In this document: piece after piece, positions 25,990-33,660 of the stretch
Numbering within the stretch: position 1 is the first letter of the stretch
How the letters are laid out: every line of letters begins with the position of its first letter
From: Adonisia turfae CCMR0081
Lineage (GTDB): Bacteria > Cyanobacteriota > Cyanobacteriia > Phormidesmidales > Phormidesmidaceae
DNA: 64,000 bases
Assembly: GCF_011009555.1 (NCBI RefSeq)
Contig: NZ_QXHD01000004.1
Location: 5,273,393-5,337,392, forward strand
Direction: 5' to 3'
Position numbers and translations under genes: made by a program
The notes under the pieces: model-generated
Database searches by the model: none
Seen by the model: the letters and a program-made list of their open reading frames with translations, nothing else
What the model was told of the DNA's origin: nothing

Positions 25990-26634
25990 TTATTCATCTA
26001 ACCACCGATACTGGTAGGGTTCTACTTCCGCGCCCCACACTTGTTCACCGTTAGCATCAAAACCCCGATCCCAGGTATCCATGCCATCTTGATGTAAAAC
26101 AATGGTGTTGGTCAGGCGTACGGCTCCCCGCAGATTTACGGGACACCCTTCGGTAGGCGTGCTGCCCACGTAACCTAAGGTGGAGGGACGTAAGGACACC
26201 ACACAGACCAACTCCCCCAGGGCATGGGTGTCAATCGATGGGGTGGCCTGCTGGCAAAGACCGGTCCATGTCTCTGGAATAGGCGGTTTGAAGGTGTGTG
26301 ACTCAACCCGCGTGGCATCTTTGCTGAGGGTAATGTACAAAAAACGTTGCCTATAAGGACTTTCTATATGTGCCGTCAGCGCCTGCTCTTGATATAGGTA
26401 AATACCGTACTGCTCCGCTGACCCCGTGACCTGAATCGGGCAGGTGGTCATTTGGACACCGACAAAGCGAGAGTTTCGCTCTGCTTGTTCAGTGGTATCC
26501 ATAGGACGGGTGAGGTGTTCTACCACGGCATCCACATGCTGGGGGGATATCGCGGGTGTTGGGGCATGGCTGGTGTGGCTGCTGCTTAACCACACCCCCA
26601 AAAGCACCGGGGTCAAGGACCATAAACGGGGCAT
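25990..26634 (-). CDS. CpcT/CpeT-family bilin lyase homologue with a signal peptide
   Basis: A 214-residue member of the CpcT/CpeT family, whose characterised members attach phycocyanobilin to Cys-153 of phycobiliprotein beta subunits. Family motifs are GCPVNLRGAVRLTN near residue 165 and the signature GMDTWDRGFDANGEQVWGA near the end. The N terminus is unusual: MPRLWSLTPVLLGVWLSSSHTSHA reads as a signal peptide with cleavage after the final alanine, whereas phycobilisome lyases are cytoplasmic. It may therefore be a paralogue working in the periplasm or thylakoid lumen rather than a standard CpcT. No phycobiliprotein gene lies nearby. A later start that removes the signal peptide is not obvious. 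Confidence 0.82.
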   Translation of the reverse strand: MPRLWSLTPVLLGVWLSSSHTSHAPTPAISPQHVDAVVEHLTRPMDTTEQAERNSRFVGVQMTTCPIQVTGSAEQYGIYLYQEQALTAHIESPYRQRFLYITLSKDATRVESHTFKPPIPETWTGLCQQATPSIDTHALGELVCVVSLRPSTLGYVGSTPTEGCPVNLRGAVRLTNTIVLHQDGMDTWDRGFDANGEQVWGAEVEPYQYRWLDE

Positions 26635-26729
26635 GACTGTTTATAGAGGGGGGTTCTGATCAAATCCCCAGTATTTTCCAGCTTTATGGGTGCCCAAACC
26701 TGAGATCGACCAGGGGTTGTTACAGAAGT

Positions 26730-27224
26730 TTAAGCAGCTTCGATGGCAAGTTCCATCAGGTGAATGTCAGTGTGTCCTGGCCTAAGCCCCAGGTCTTGCC
26801 AGCCGTGACGTTTGTAGAAATTCATGGCTTTTTCGTTAGTCGGGCTGACGGATAGCTGGGCACGAATGACGCCCACTTCTTGAAATAGCTGCATCACATA
26901 GTCATGGAGCTGGTCGCTAAATCCTTGTCCGCGGCGGCTGGGAATTAGATAAAACAAATACACATAGCCAAGTTTTTCTTGGCCCCGCAGCTCTGTCTCA
27001 ATTTGGCCGATGATTTCCTGCCCATCAAAGACATGAACACAGCTTTCGGGGCAGGCATTAATGCGCTTGCTTAGCCAATTGAGGTAATCCTGGGCATGTT
27101 CGCCACCTTCTAAGGCAAATCGTTGGTCACCATCTGCAAAACTGCAGGCAAATGCGTCACGCCGAAAATGAACACACAGTTCGGCATGGGCTTCAAGGTC
27201 AATAGAGCGAAAAACGAGATTCAT
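26730..27224 (-). CDS. GNAT-family N-acetyltransferase
   Basis: The frame is open to 27374, but the ATG at 27224 (MNLVFRSIDLEAHAE) begins the GNAT fold and is preferred, giving 164 residues. The acetyl-CoA-binding motif A is present as YLIPSRRGQGFSDQL (R/QxxGxG/A pattern), followed by VSPTNEKAMNFYKRHGW, the usual late motif of the fold. The substrate is unknown. It is not tightly linked to its neighbours. Confidence 0.85.
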   Translation of the reverse strand: MNLVFRSIDLEAHAELCVHFRRDAFACSFADGDQRFALEGGEHAQDYLNWLSKRINACPESCVHVFDGQEIIGQIETELRGQEKLGYVYLFYLIPSRRGQGFSDQLHDYVMQLFQEVGVIRAQLSVSPTNEKAMNFYKRHGWQDLGLRPGHTDIHLMELAIEAA

Positions 27225-27473
27225 CTGATGGATGTGAGCTCTAGGGACGAACATAGGAAACGTTAAGGATTGACGAAGTGCCAACAAAACCCTGATATCT
27301 AGATTAGTGCGACTACCCTCAAAGTTGCTATGACTCTGCATCCTAACTTCGTAGGAAGTTGCTTGACACTCCAAACTCTATGGAGCCAGGTGCCATCAGT
27401 ATATAAGCGGGATCAATCAACTGTCGGGCTTCTACCGATATGTTTCGTTTCCCTAAAGCTTGCTGACTGTAGG

Positions 27474-28430
27474 TTAATTTTTTGTTTCAGACTCTAAACG
27501 AATGCCTGTGGCTGTAAAGCAGGTGGACCATAGTTTTAAGTCTGGATCAGGTAGGGCTGCTCGTACTTTATGCAAAATCTCATCGGCAGCGTCTTGGGTA
27601 GAGGTCAAGGTAAAGACGGTCGGCCCCGAGCCGGACATCATGGTGCCCAGCCCGCCGTAACTGGCCATGTAATCCCGTAACTGCTGGACTTTATCGTGGG
27701 CTGGGAGGACCACACGCTCCAGGTCATTGTGTAAATGTGAGCCGATGGCAGCACCATCTTTATGGGTGATGGCGGTAACCATGGGGCCTGCATGGACACG
27801 CTTTTGCCGTTCTTGTAGGGTGGCATTGTCGGAAATATCGGCATAGCGATCGCTAAAATTTGCTCGATAGGTTTTGTAGGCCCAGGGTGTAGATACGGAA
27901 AGACTTTCGTACTTTGCCAGGACAACGTATAGGTCCGTCAGGCTAGAAATGGGATCGAGGATTTCGCCACGACCGGTGGCAATGGCGGTGCCGCCGCGAA
28001 TGCAGAAGGGGATATCTGAGCCTAGCTGGGCGGAGAGTTCTTCTAGTTCAATCTGGGTTAAACCCAGTTTCCACAAGAGATTCAAGCCCACTAACGTGGC
28101 AGCAGCGTTGCTAGAACCGCCGGCTAATCCTGCGCCGACTGGGATATTTTTTTCAATGGTGATGTCTACACCGCGATTTGCCAGTTCTGGAAATTTATAG
28201 GTCAGTAGATCAACGGCCTTAAGGGCGAGGTTAGAGTTATCGGTGGGTACCTGAGGATGATCGCACTGTAGCCGTCGAATGGCTGCGGGGAGATTGGTGA
28301 GGGTGATGCGATCGCATAAGTTCACACTTTGCATAACCATGGCCATTTCATGAAATCCGTCAGGCCGGTGCCCAATGATTTCTAGATATAGATTAATCTT
28401 GGCAGCCGACAGCAGTGTGTAACTTGTCAT
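27474..28430 (-). CDS. ispE: 4-diphosphocytidyl-2-C-methyl-D-erythritol kinase
   Basis: GHMP-family kinase of the MEP isoprenoid pathway: it phosphorylates 4-diphosphocytidyl-2-C-methyl-D-erythritol at the 2-hydroxyl with ATP. The start is ATG 28430 (MTSYTLLSAAKINLYLEI) rather than 28478, since the AAKINLYL strand is the family's N terminus. Substrate contacts in GHRPDGFHEM, the ATP loop PVGAGLAGGSSNAAA and the C-terminal GMLSGSGPTVF-type loop (here GTMMSGSGPTVF) are all present. It lies 64 bp downstream of rsmA on the same strand, a common cyanobacterial order, and supplies precursors for carotenoids, phytol and quinones. Confidence 0.97.
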   Translation of the reverse strand: MTSYTLLSAAKINLYLEIIGHRPDGFHEMAMVMQSVNLCDRITLTNLPAAIRRLQCDHPQVPTDNSNLALKAVDLLTYKFPELANRGVDITIEKNIPVGAGLAGGSSNAAATLVGLNLLWKLGLTQIELEELSAQLGSDIPFCIRGGTAIATGRGEILDPISSLTDLYVVLAKYESLSVSTPWAYKTYRANFSDRYADISDNATLQERQKRVHAGPMVTAITHKDGAAIGSHLHNDLERVVLPAHDKVQQLRDYMASYGGLGTMMSGSGPTVFTLTSTQDAADEILHKVRAALPDPDLKLWSTCFTATGIRLESETKN

Positions 28431-28493
28431 AGACCCCAGCAAGATCTCAAAACGTTGATGCCACAAGCAGATTAGCACCTCGTGGCCATTAAA

Positions 28494-29330
28494 TCAGGCG
28501 GTTGGCTCTGCTGGATTTAAGGTACCAATCTGATTGCTTAAGTTAATCCATTTCTCCAGGCTGAGTTGTTCTGCCCGTACCTGGGGATCGATGGCCATTG
28601 TTTCCATGATTTTGGTCAGTTGCTCGCGGTCTACCAGGCTTTTCAGGTTGTTGCGCAGCATCTTGCGTTTTTGAGAAAAGCCCTGCTTCACTAAGGTATC
28701 TAATAGTTTTGGATTGTTGGCTTGCACTGAAAATGTGCGGGGTCGCAGGCGAACAACGGCGGAGTCTACTTTGGGTGCAGGTTTAAATGCCTTGGCAGGA
28801 ACGGGGCAAATCAGCTCGCATTCTGCTAGATACTGTATGCGCACCGATAGACCGTTAAAGGCTTTAGTGCCAGGCTCAGCGTACAGGCGGTCGGCCACCT
28901 CTTTTTGCACTAGCAGCACAATCGAGTCGTAGGGTTGGGGATTGGGCTGACGAATCTGGCCCAGCAGCTTTTCTAGAATAGGCCCCGTAATGTAGTACGG
29001 AATATTGGCAACGACTTTGTTGGGAGATTGAAAATTTGGGTGGTCAGCGAGGGCTGCTGCTAGGTCTACATCTAAAAAGTCTCCCTCAATTAAATGAAAG
29101 CGTTCCGATGCTTGAAACTGTTGCTGTAGCTGACGCACTAGATCTCGATCGACCTCGACGGCCACTACGGACTGGGTAAAGGGCACTAATCCTTTAGTCA
29201 GTACACCCTGGCCAGGGCCAATTTCCAATACCCGGTCGGTGTCGCATAGTTCTGCCGCCGCTAAAATCTGATTTAAAATCTGAGGATCGCGTAGCCAGTG
29301 CTGGCCAAACCGTTTACGGGGGCGGGGCAT
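28494..29330 (-). CDS. rsmA: 16S rRNA dimethyladenosine transferase RsmA (KsgA)
   Basis: A 278-residue methyltransferase that dimethylates the two adjacent adenosines in helix 45 of 16S rRNA, near the end of small-subunit assembly. Motif I is LEIGPGQGVLTKGL; motif IV, NIPYYITGPILEKLL, carries the N-[IL]-P-[YF] catalytic loop of the Rsm/Dim1 family. The N-terminal start RKRFGQHWLRD is typical. Cotranscribed with ispE (64-bp gap). The C-terminal helical domain, with GFSQKRKMLRNNLK, is complete. Confidence 0.97.
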   Translation of the reverse strand: MPRPRKRFGQHWLRDPQILNQILAAAELCDTDRVLEIGPGQGVLTKGLVPFTQSVVAVEVDRDLVRQLQQQFQASERFHLIEGDFLDVDLAAALADHPNFQSPNKVVANIPYYITGPILEKLLGQIRQPNPQPYDSIVLLVQKEVADRLYAEPGTKAFNGLSVRIQYLAECELICPVPAKAFKPAPKVDSAVVRLRPRTFSVQANNPKLLDTLVKQGFSQKRKMLRNNLKSLVDREQLTKIMETMAIDPQVRAEQLSLEKWINLSNQIGTLNPAEPTA

Positions 29331-29481
29331 AAAAACACAGGGGAATGAATGGATTGGTATTCTATATCAGTTCTTGCCTGGTGAGTAGGTGTGGGTGCGT
29401 GGGATGATTAAAGCGTTGGGCGGGGGTAGTGGACGATGGGCAATGGGGCAGTAAAATAGGGATAGGATTTAGGTAAAGGCT

Positions 29482-29820
29482 ATGGCTGAACCGTTAAAGC
29501 AATCGGGCGGTGACGATAAGGTGACGAAGGGTAGTAAGAAATCGACATCGCCTCTGAGTTGCTTTAGTGGCTCTTTTTTGGCTGGGACTCTTAGTGTTCT
29601 GTGTTATCGCATGATGGTGGCTATTGTTACGGCTTTTGCTGCTAAGCCGGTGCTATCTGATAATACGATTGTTTTGAATATTTCGGTGGCAGTGCGGACT
29701 CTGGTGGCTGGTATTGTTGCTTTGGGTGCTGGTGTGTTTGGTTTGACTGCCGTTGGTTTGTTTTTGTTGGGTATTCAACTGATTGTTAGGAAAATGACTG
29801 GTCAGGATGCGACGGTGTAA
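29482..29820 (+). CDS. DUF3082-family membrane protein
   Basis: A 112-residue protein with a hydrophilic N terminus (about 30 residues, Lys and Ser-rich) and two membrane helices (SFLAGTLSVLCYRMMVAIVTAFA and VRTLVAGIVALGAGVFGLTAVGLFLLGIQ). The pattern matches the DUF3082 family, small cyanobacterial and plastid membrane proteins of unknown function. It is divergent from rsmA, and nothing around it suggests a job. Confidence 0.75.
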   Translation: MAEPLKQSGGDDKVTKGSKKSTSPLSCFSGSFLAGTLSVLCYRMMVAIVTAFAAKPVLSDNTIVLNISVAVRTLVAGIVALGAGVFGLTAVGLFLLGIQLIVRKMTGQDATV

Positions 29821-29846
29821 GGGGTTTTGGATAGGGGGCTTTAGGG

Positions 29847-29985
29847 CTACGGTGTACACACATCTCGGCAGAGAGTTCAGAATTCTGCATTACTCTCCTT
29901 AATCGCCTTGGTAAGGCTGCGGTATATACATTTCGAAAGAGGGCTCAAAATTCTGCATTACCCCCCTTAATCCCCCCTTGGTAAG
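29847..29985. repeat. Two imperfect direct copies of a 70-bp unit in the MITE-like region
   Basis: The segments 29847-29916 and 29917-29985 align along their length: each starts with a CT(A/G)CGGT end, passes through a GA(A/G)..CT(C)AAA-type stretch and ATTCTGCATTAC, and ends in CTT(G)GTAAG. The copies differ at several positions. This looks like duplication of the left end of the element. Confidence 0.65.
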
Positions 29986-30312
29986 CTACCGTGTATACAT
30001 AAGTCGGAGAGCTAGCTCTAGATTTCGAGCCCTCATCCCCCAACCCCTTACTCCCTGAGGGAGAAGGGGGGCCTAGCCTCAAAGTCCTTCGCCCCCAGGG
30101 AGAAGGATTTAGGATGAGGGCCAATTCAAGGACAGGCCTACCTTTTGGGACATTATTTTTTAGATGTGTATACACCGTAGTTGGTAAGGGGGGAAACTCC
30201 AGTCCTCCCCCTTACCTTAGGCTTTAGCCCATGCCTGGAGGGCTTTAGGGGGAGTTAGAGGGGGTTAGGCAATCGAAACCGCTAGTTTCCAATACTTGTA
30301 TGTACACTGTAG
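29847..30312. mobile_element. Fold-back MITE-like cluster with CTACGGTGTATACAC-type inverted ends
   Basis: Short palindromic end sequences occur five times: 29847-29863 (CTACGGTGTACACACAT), 29917-29931 (CTGCGGTATATACAT), 29986-30000 (CTACCGTGTATACAT), and in inverted orientation at 30164-30180 (ATGTGTATACACCGTAG) and 30297-30312 (TGTATGTACACTGTAG). The inner pair, 29986 and 30180, bounds about 195 bp that has further inverted arms (CCCTCATCC at 30030-30038 against GGATGAGGG at 30112-30120), so it can fold into a long hairpin. The outer copies suggest nested or repeated insertion. There is no transposase. It resembles non-autonomous elements known in many cyanobacteria. Confidence 0.75.
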
Positions 30313-30314
30313 CT

Positions 30315-30339
30315 GTGAGGGGAAGTGTTTGGCTGTGAC
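30315..30339 (-). repeat. Truncated, degenerate 18th CRISPR repeat at the trailer end
   Basis: GTGAGGGGAAGTG followed by TTTGGCTGTGAC matches the last 25 bases of the CRISPR repeat with three mismatches. Its first 12 bases are missing, replaced by the inverted end of the MITE-like element (ends 30312). A 35-bp spacer (30340-30374) separates it from the first full repeat, exactly the normal spacing, so it is a genuine former array unit. Confidence 0.75.
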
Positions 30340-30374
30340 TACCCCCGACTAGAAGAGAAAAGCAAATCACTAGA

Positions 30375-31568
30375 GTTTCAATCCCCGTGAGGAGAAGTGG
30401 TTAGTTGTGACGAGTATTTCTCTTAAGGATCTGGAATCGCCCACTGTTTCAATCCCTGTGAGGGGAAGTGGTTGATTGTGACGCAAAAACGTGGTTTTAG
30501 CCGCGATGAAAGTACTGTTTCAATCCCCGTGAGGGGAAGTGGTTGATTGTGACATGGTGAGTTAGAGCAATACTCAGTTGTTGATTCTGTTTCAATCCCC
30601 GTGAGGGGAAGTGGTTGATTGTGACGCCAGACGCTTATTTCTTCATCCCAGCCATTTTCCGTTTCAATCCCCGTGAGGGGAAGTGGTTGATTGTGACGAG
30701 CATTCCCCGGCGTGCGTGCTCTTGGAATAGATGTTTCAATCCCCGTGAGGGGAAGTGGTTGATTGTGACGGAATGGGAAGCCTTTTGCAGGGCCAAGGGC
30801 CGCGTGTTTCAATCCCCGTGAGGGGAAGTGGTTGATTGTGACGGATCGCTATGCTGCGATTCTGGATTTTATTAAAACGTTTCAATCCCCGTGAGGGGAA
30901 GTGGTTGATTGTGACTCAACCGTGACCATCGGGATTTGTCTCTTCCGGATGTTTCAATCCCCGTGAGGGGAAGTGGTTGATTGTGACCGGCTAGTTCTCG
31001 GGTTAGATCGGAGAGGATAATGCTTCCTCCAGTTTCAATCCCCGTGAGGGGAAGTGGTTGATTGTGACCAGCAGTGCGCAAATTCGCAAGGCCAGCGGCA
31101 TTTGTTTCAATCCCCGTGAGGGGAAGTGGTTGATTGTGACCTATCACCCGCAGCTGGCAGCGGGAAAAGATCAGGTTTCAATCCCCGTGAGGGGAAGTGG
31201 TTGATTGTGACCGGAACCGTTGTTCATCCCGTGGTATTTGGCCTGCGTTTCAATCCCCGTGAGGGGAAGTGGTTGATTGTGATTCGGAATATTGAACTCT
31301 ACAACCGCAGCACTAAGTTTCAATCCCCGTGAGGGGAAGTGGTTGATTGTGACCTCGATAGAATCGAATCCCAAATCAAAGGACTCATGTTTCAATCCCC
31401 GTGAGGGGAAGTGGTTGATTGTGACAGGAAGGCTTATAGCTGAAGGGCTTTGACTGATTTGTTTCAATCCCCGTGAGGGGAAGTGGTTGATTGTGACCTC
31501 TTGCTTGCCCCATAATGGGATGTTTCTTATTGTTTCAATCCCCGTGAGGGGAAGTGGTTGATTGTGAC
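30375..31568 (-). CRISPR. CRISPR array: 17 repeats of 37 bp, 16 spacers
   Basis: Plus-strand repeat starts: 30375, 30446, 30517, 30589, 30661, 30733, 30806, 30879, 30951, 31032, 31104, 31175, 31247, 31317, 31389, 31461 and 31532. Read on the plus strand, the repeat begins GTTTCAATCCCCG and ends GGTTGATTGTGAC. In the transcribed (minus) sense it ends GGGGATTGAAAC, the ATTGAAAC 5' handle typical of type I/III arrays, so transcription runs right to left. The leftmost repeat has three mismatches and the next one has one, as expected for the old, trailer end. Spacers are 33-36 bp, except one of 44 bp (30988-31031). No cas gene lies in the window. The 37-nt CCCC...GGGG(A)..TGAAAC form resembles Synechocystis I-D and III-D repeats, so type I-D or III is likely. 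Confidence 0.97.
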
Positions 31569-31660
31569 CGCAGCCCATTGAAACGTTGGCTGCATTTAGT
31601 TTTCAAGGTACATTTGCGCGAATCTACCCCATTATAGTTCTCAGCCCAATAAATGTGCAC
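31569..31660 (-). promoter_or_regulatory. CRISPR leader with a sigma-70-type promoter
   Basis: Right of the last repeat, the minus strand carries TGCACA (31654-31659), a 17-bp spacer and TATAAT (31631-31636), a good promoter pointing into the array, with about 60 bp between the -10 and the first repeat. This agrees with the orientation deduced from the repeat sequence and the worn repeats at the other end. The leader includes a hairpin next to the first repeat (see separate entry). Confidence 0.65.
31570..31593 (-). other. Leader hairpin whose loop is the reverse complement of the crRNA handle
   Basis: Plus strand: GCAGCC (31570-31575), then CATTGAAACGTT, then GGCTGC (31588-31593). The arms are perfectly complementary. 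The loop holds ATTGAAAC (31577-31584) on the plus strand, so the minus-strand leader RNA would expose GTTTCAAT, exactly complementary to the ATTGAAAC end of the crRNA repeat. The hairpin begins one base after the leader-proximal repeat. Confidence 0.6.
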
Positions 31661-31989
31661 TTCTTCAAGTTACCTTAATCCTACAAAACATTGAATTAAT
31701 AACCCTTCCAGCCCTTGCGCGGATCCCAAAGACAAGCAAAAAGCCACTAATTGGCTCTGACAAAGCTTTTCATCCCCCTTGATTCAGCCTGCCACAGCAA
31801 ACACCTACACAGTCGCGCAACCCATAACAGCCCCAAACATTAAACAAAAGGGAACCATCATTCTAACAGTCAGCCCCATAGATAGTTGACTCCCGACTCC
31901 CCACCTATCCAGAGTTTCCCAACTTAAACGGATACCCCCATAACCAATAACCAATAACCAATAACCAATAACCAATAACTCAAACCTTT
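31661..31989. other. AT-rich region between CRISPR leader and GT25 gene
   Basis: About 330 bp with no recognised coding frame. It is AT-rich and includes a simple tandem repeat near the right end (see 31944-31978). The left part may belong to a longer CRISPR leader. No cas gene fragment can be seen. Confidence 0.4.
31944..31978. repeat. Heptamer tandem repeat CCAATAA, five copies
   Basis: Five perfect head-to-tail copies of CCAATAA run from 31944 to 31978, ending 11 bp before the GT25 stop codon. It is a short tandem repeat of the STRR kind frequent in cyanobacteria, likely prone to copy-number change. Confidence 0.9.
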
Positions 31990-32823
31990 TTAAAGCCTTA
32001 AGGTAAACTGCCGACTCAAGGCAAATCTCAACAGCCTCCCCGGATGTGTCGAACCACTCAGCACAGGACCTCGTAAATACTTATTAAGCAACAAACGCCC
32101 TAACCCTTTAACGCGTCCATAGGTACGTTCTTTTAGCACTTTTCCATAGGCCGGTTCAAAAGCTAAAGGACCATAGAGCACATCAGCACGATGGGTGGTG
32201 CTGAGATTGTTTTGTTGATGTTCAGGATTGGGGATGCCACCATGTTCACCATAGTTACGCCAGGGAACATAGTTGTGGAAGTTGCGATCGCGCAAATAGT
32301 ACTCAATGCCTGAATCCCAGGGAGTATACATTTCTGGACCAGGGTCTGCCTTAACCATTTCAGCTAACTCGATCAGCCTCCAAGCACTTTGCTTAGTAAT
32401 GACATAGGCCACCATCGCAGTTGAATACCCCTGGGCATACCCTTGATCTGTAATGGTATAGATCTGCGATGCACAGGTATAAAGCCAGGCAATACCCAGA
32501 TGTTTATCGTTAGGGTCAAACGGTGACGGCAGCTGAGCAAAGTTGGCAACCGGTACAAAATCCGCTTCGACAATCAGGGTGGGCTTTTCTGATAGTAGTG
32601 CTTGTTCCCAAGCTTTACGGTGATTGAGTAAACACAGGTAGCTACGAGAGTAGTTTTTGTACTCTGAACGATGCATCTGCCGTAGCACCTCAACATGACA
32701 GCCTGTAGTGCCTAGAAAGGATGACAATTGCTCAGTGTCTTCTTGATAGGCCAGGATCAATATCTGACCTATCGTATCTATGAGACGACTATCTGTAGAA
32801 CGAGTACCCATTGTCTTGGCCAA
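31990..32823 (-). CDS. Glycosyltransferase family 25-like protein
   Basis: A 277-residue protein with the hallmarks of family 25 (LPS biosynthesis-type) glycosyltransferases: a central helix (SYLCLLNHRKAWEQALL) followed by LIVEADFVPV, the conserved LIxEDD/E strand whose acidic residues bind metal and nucleotide sugar. A later region (YVPWRNYGEHGGIPNPEHQ) resembles the acceptor side. It lacks a signal peptide and so should act in the cytoplasm, possibly on cell-surface glycan. It lies 22 bp downstream of a membrane-protein gene, after nadK, on the same strand. Sugar donor and acceptor are unknown. Confidence 0.75.
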   Translation of the reverse strand: MAKTMGTRSTDSRLIDTIGQILILAYQEDTEQLSSFLGTTGCHVEVLRQMHRSEYKNYSRSYLCLLNHRKAWEQALLSEKPTLIVEADFVPVANFAQLPSPFDPNDKHLGIAWLYTCASQIYTITDQGYAQGYSTAMVAYVITKQSAWRLIELAEMVKADPGPEMYTPWDSGIEYYLRDRNFHNYVPWRNYGEHGGIPNPEHQQNNLSTTHRADVLYGPLAFEPAYGKVLKERTYGRVKGLGRLLLNKYLRGPVLSGSTHPGRLLRFALSRQFTLRL

Positions 32824-32845
32824 GAAGGGTTAAGAGAAGGTTGGG

Positions 32846-33559
32846 TTAAGTTTTCACAGCATTGGGCTGAAGATTGAGTAGGGCCTTAGTGGTCACCCCT
32901 GCATAGACTGCCCCACCCACGGCTCCTAAAAGGGCTCCCCAAACCACTAAAAAATTCTCTGTGCCGGTGATGGCAAAAACGAACCAGCCCACTAGACTGG
33001 CGCTTACCCAGCCCAAGATTCTGCCCAGGAAATTGGAGATCCACCACTGTCGCACATTCTGTACCTGACTCGGTAGGCTGCAAAGTTGGGCAATACTGAC
33101 GCACATGCCGATGACGGCACTGTAGATGGCAATGGTTAAGACTAAGGTGACAATATCGCCAGGATCGGGCAAATTGTTGAAAAATTGAAGCAACATCACA
33201 ATCAGCCCAAAGACCAATAGGCCAACCCAAGACCCTAAATAGCTGCCAAAAATATTGGCGGTCACCCACTTCCACATTTTTAGCCTGGGTAAAAGCCGCT
33301 GCATGACGAGGGCCTGTAGAGGACCAACCACAGCACCAACAATCAAACCCGCGATGTAAAGCGCTTCAAAGTACTGAGCTGATACGTTCATCAAAAAGCT
33401 AAGGGGTGTGGCGATCGCAAATCCCAAGACGTTGGCCCCCAACCAAAGCCATACAGTCTTTTGATTGGCCCTTTGATTAGCCCTTAGTGGACCACGCCCA
33501 CCCCGATTAATTTTTTCAGGTCCACTCACGTTTGATGGGTCAGAATTGTCAGTAGCCAT
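32846..33559 (-). CDS. Polytopic membrane protein of unknown function
   Basis: The frame opens at 33574, but ATG 33559 (MATDNSDPSN) gives a more natural, hydrophilic N terminus of about 35 residues. At least six hydrophobic segments follow (VWLWLGANVLGFAIATPLSFLM; ALYIAGLIVGAVVGPLQALV; NIFGSYLGSWVGLLVFGLIVMLL; IVTLVLTIAIYSAVIGMCVSI; WVSASLVGWFVFAI; FLVVWGALLGAVGGAVYAGV). The Gly-rich pattern resembles cyanobacterial conserved membrane proteins of no assigned function. It sits between nadK (upstream, about 100 bp) and the GT25 gene (downstream, 22 bp), so it may be co-transcribed with the latter. Confidence 0.7.
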   Translation of the reverse strand: MATDNSDPSNVSGPEKINRGGRGPLRANQRANQKTVWLWLGANVLGFAIATPLSFLMNVSAQYFEALYIAGLIVGAVVGPLQALVMQRLLPRLKMWKWVTANIFGSYLGSWVGLLVFGLIVMLLQFFNNLPDPGDIVTLVLTIAIYSAVIGMCVSIAQLCSLPSQVQNVRQWWISNFLGRILGWVSASLVGWFVFAITGTENFLVVWGALLGAVGGAVYAGVTTKALLNLQPNAVKT

Positions 33560-33660
33560 AGACCACACAGGCAAGAGAACTGTTAACTATACATAGAACA
33601 GAGGCTTATTTCCTTAAACCTTGTGGAAATACTTGTAGCAATTGCATTGCGTATTCGTGA

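Noticed and set aside
29847-30312. Complete insertion sequence
   Set aside because: Inverted ends and fold-back arms are present, but no transposase frame, so only a MITE-like call is supported.
31340-31388. A tRNA-like GAATCGAATCCC string
   Set aside because: It is part of a CRISPR spacer; there is no acceptor stem or anticodon arm around it. No tRNA was seen elsewhere.
30423-31578. Three minus-strand frames full of repeated HNQPLPLTGIET
   Set aside because: They are translations of the CRISPR repeat read in different frames; they have no independent coding evidence.
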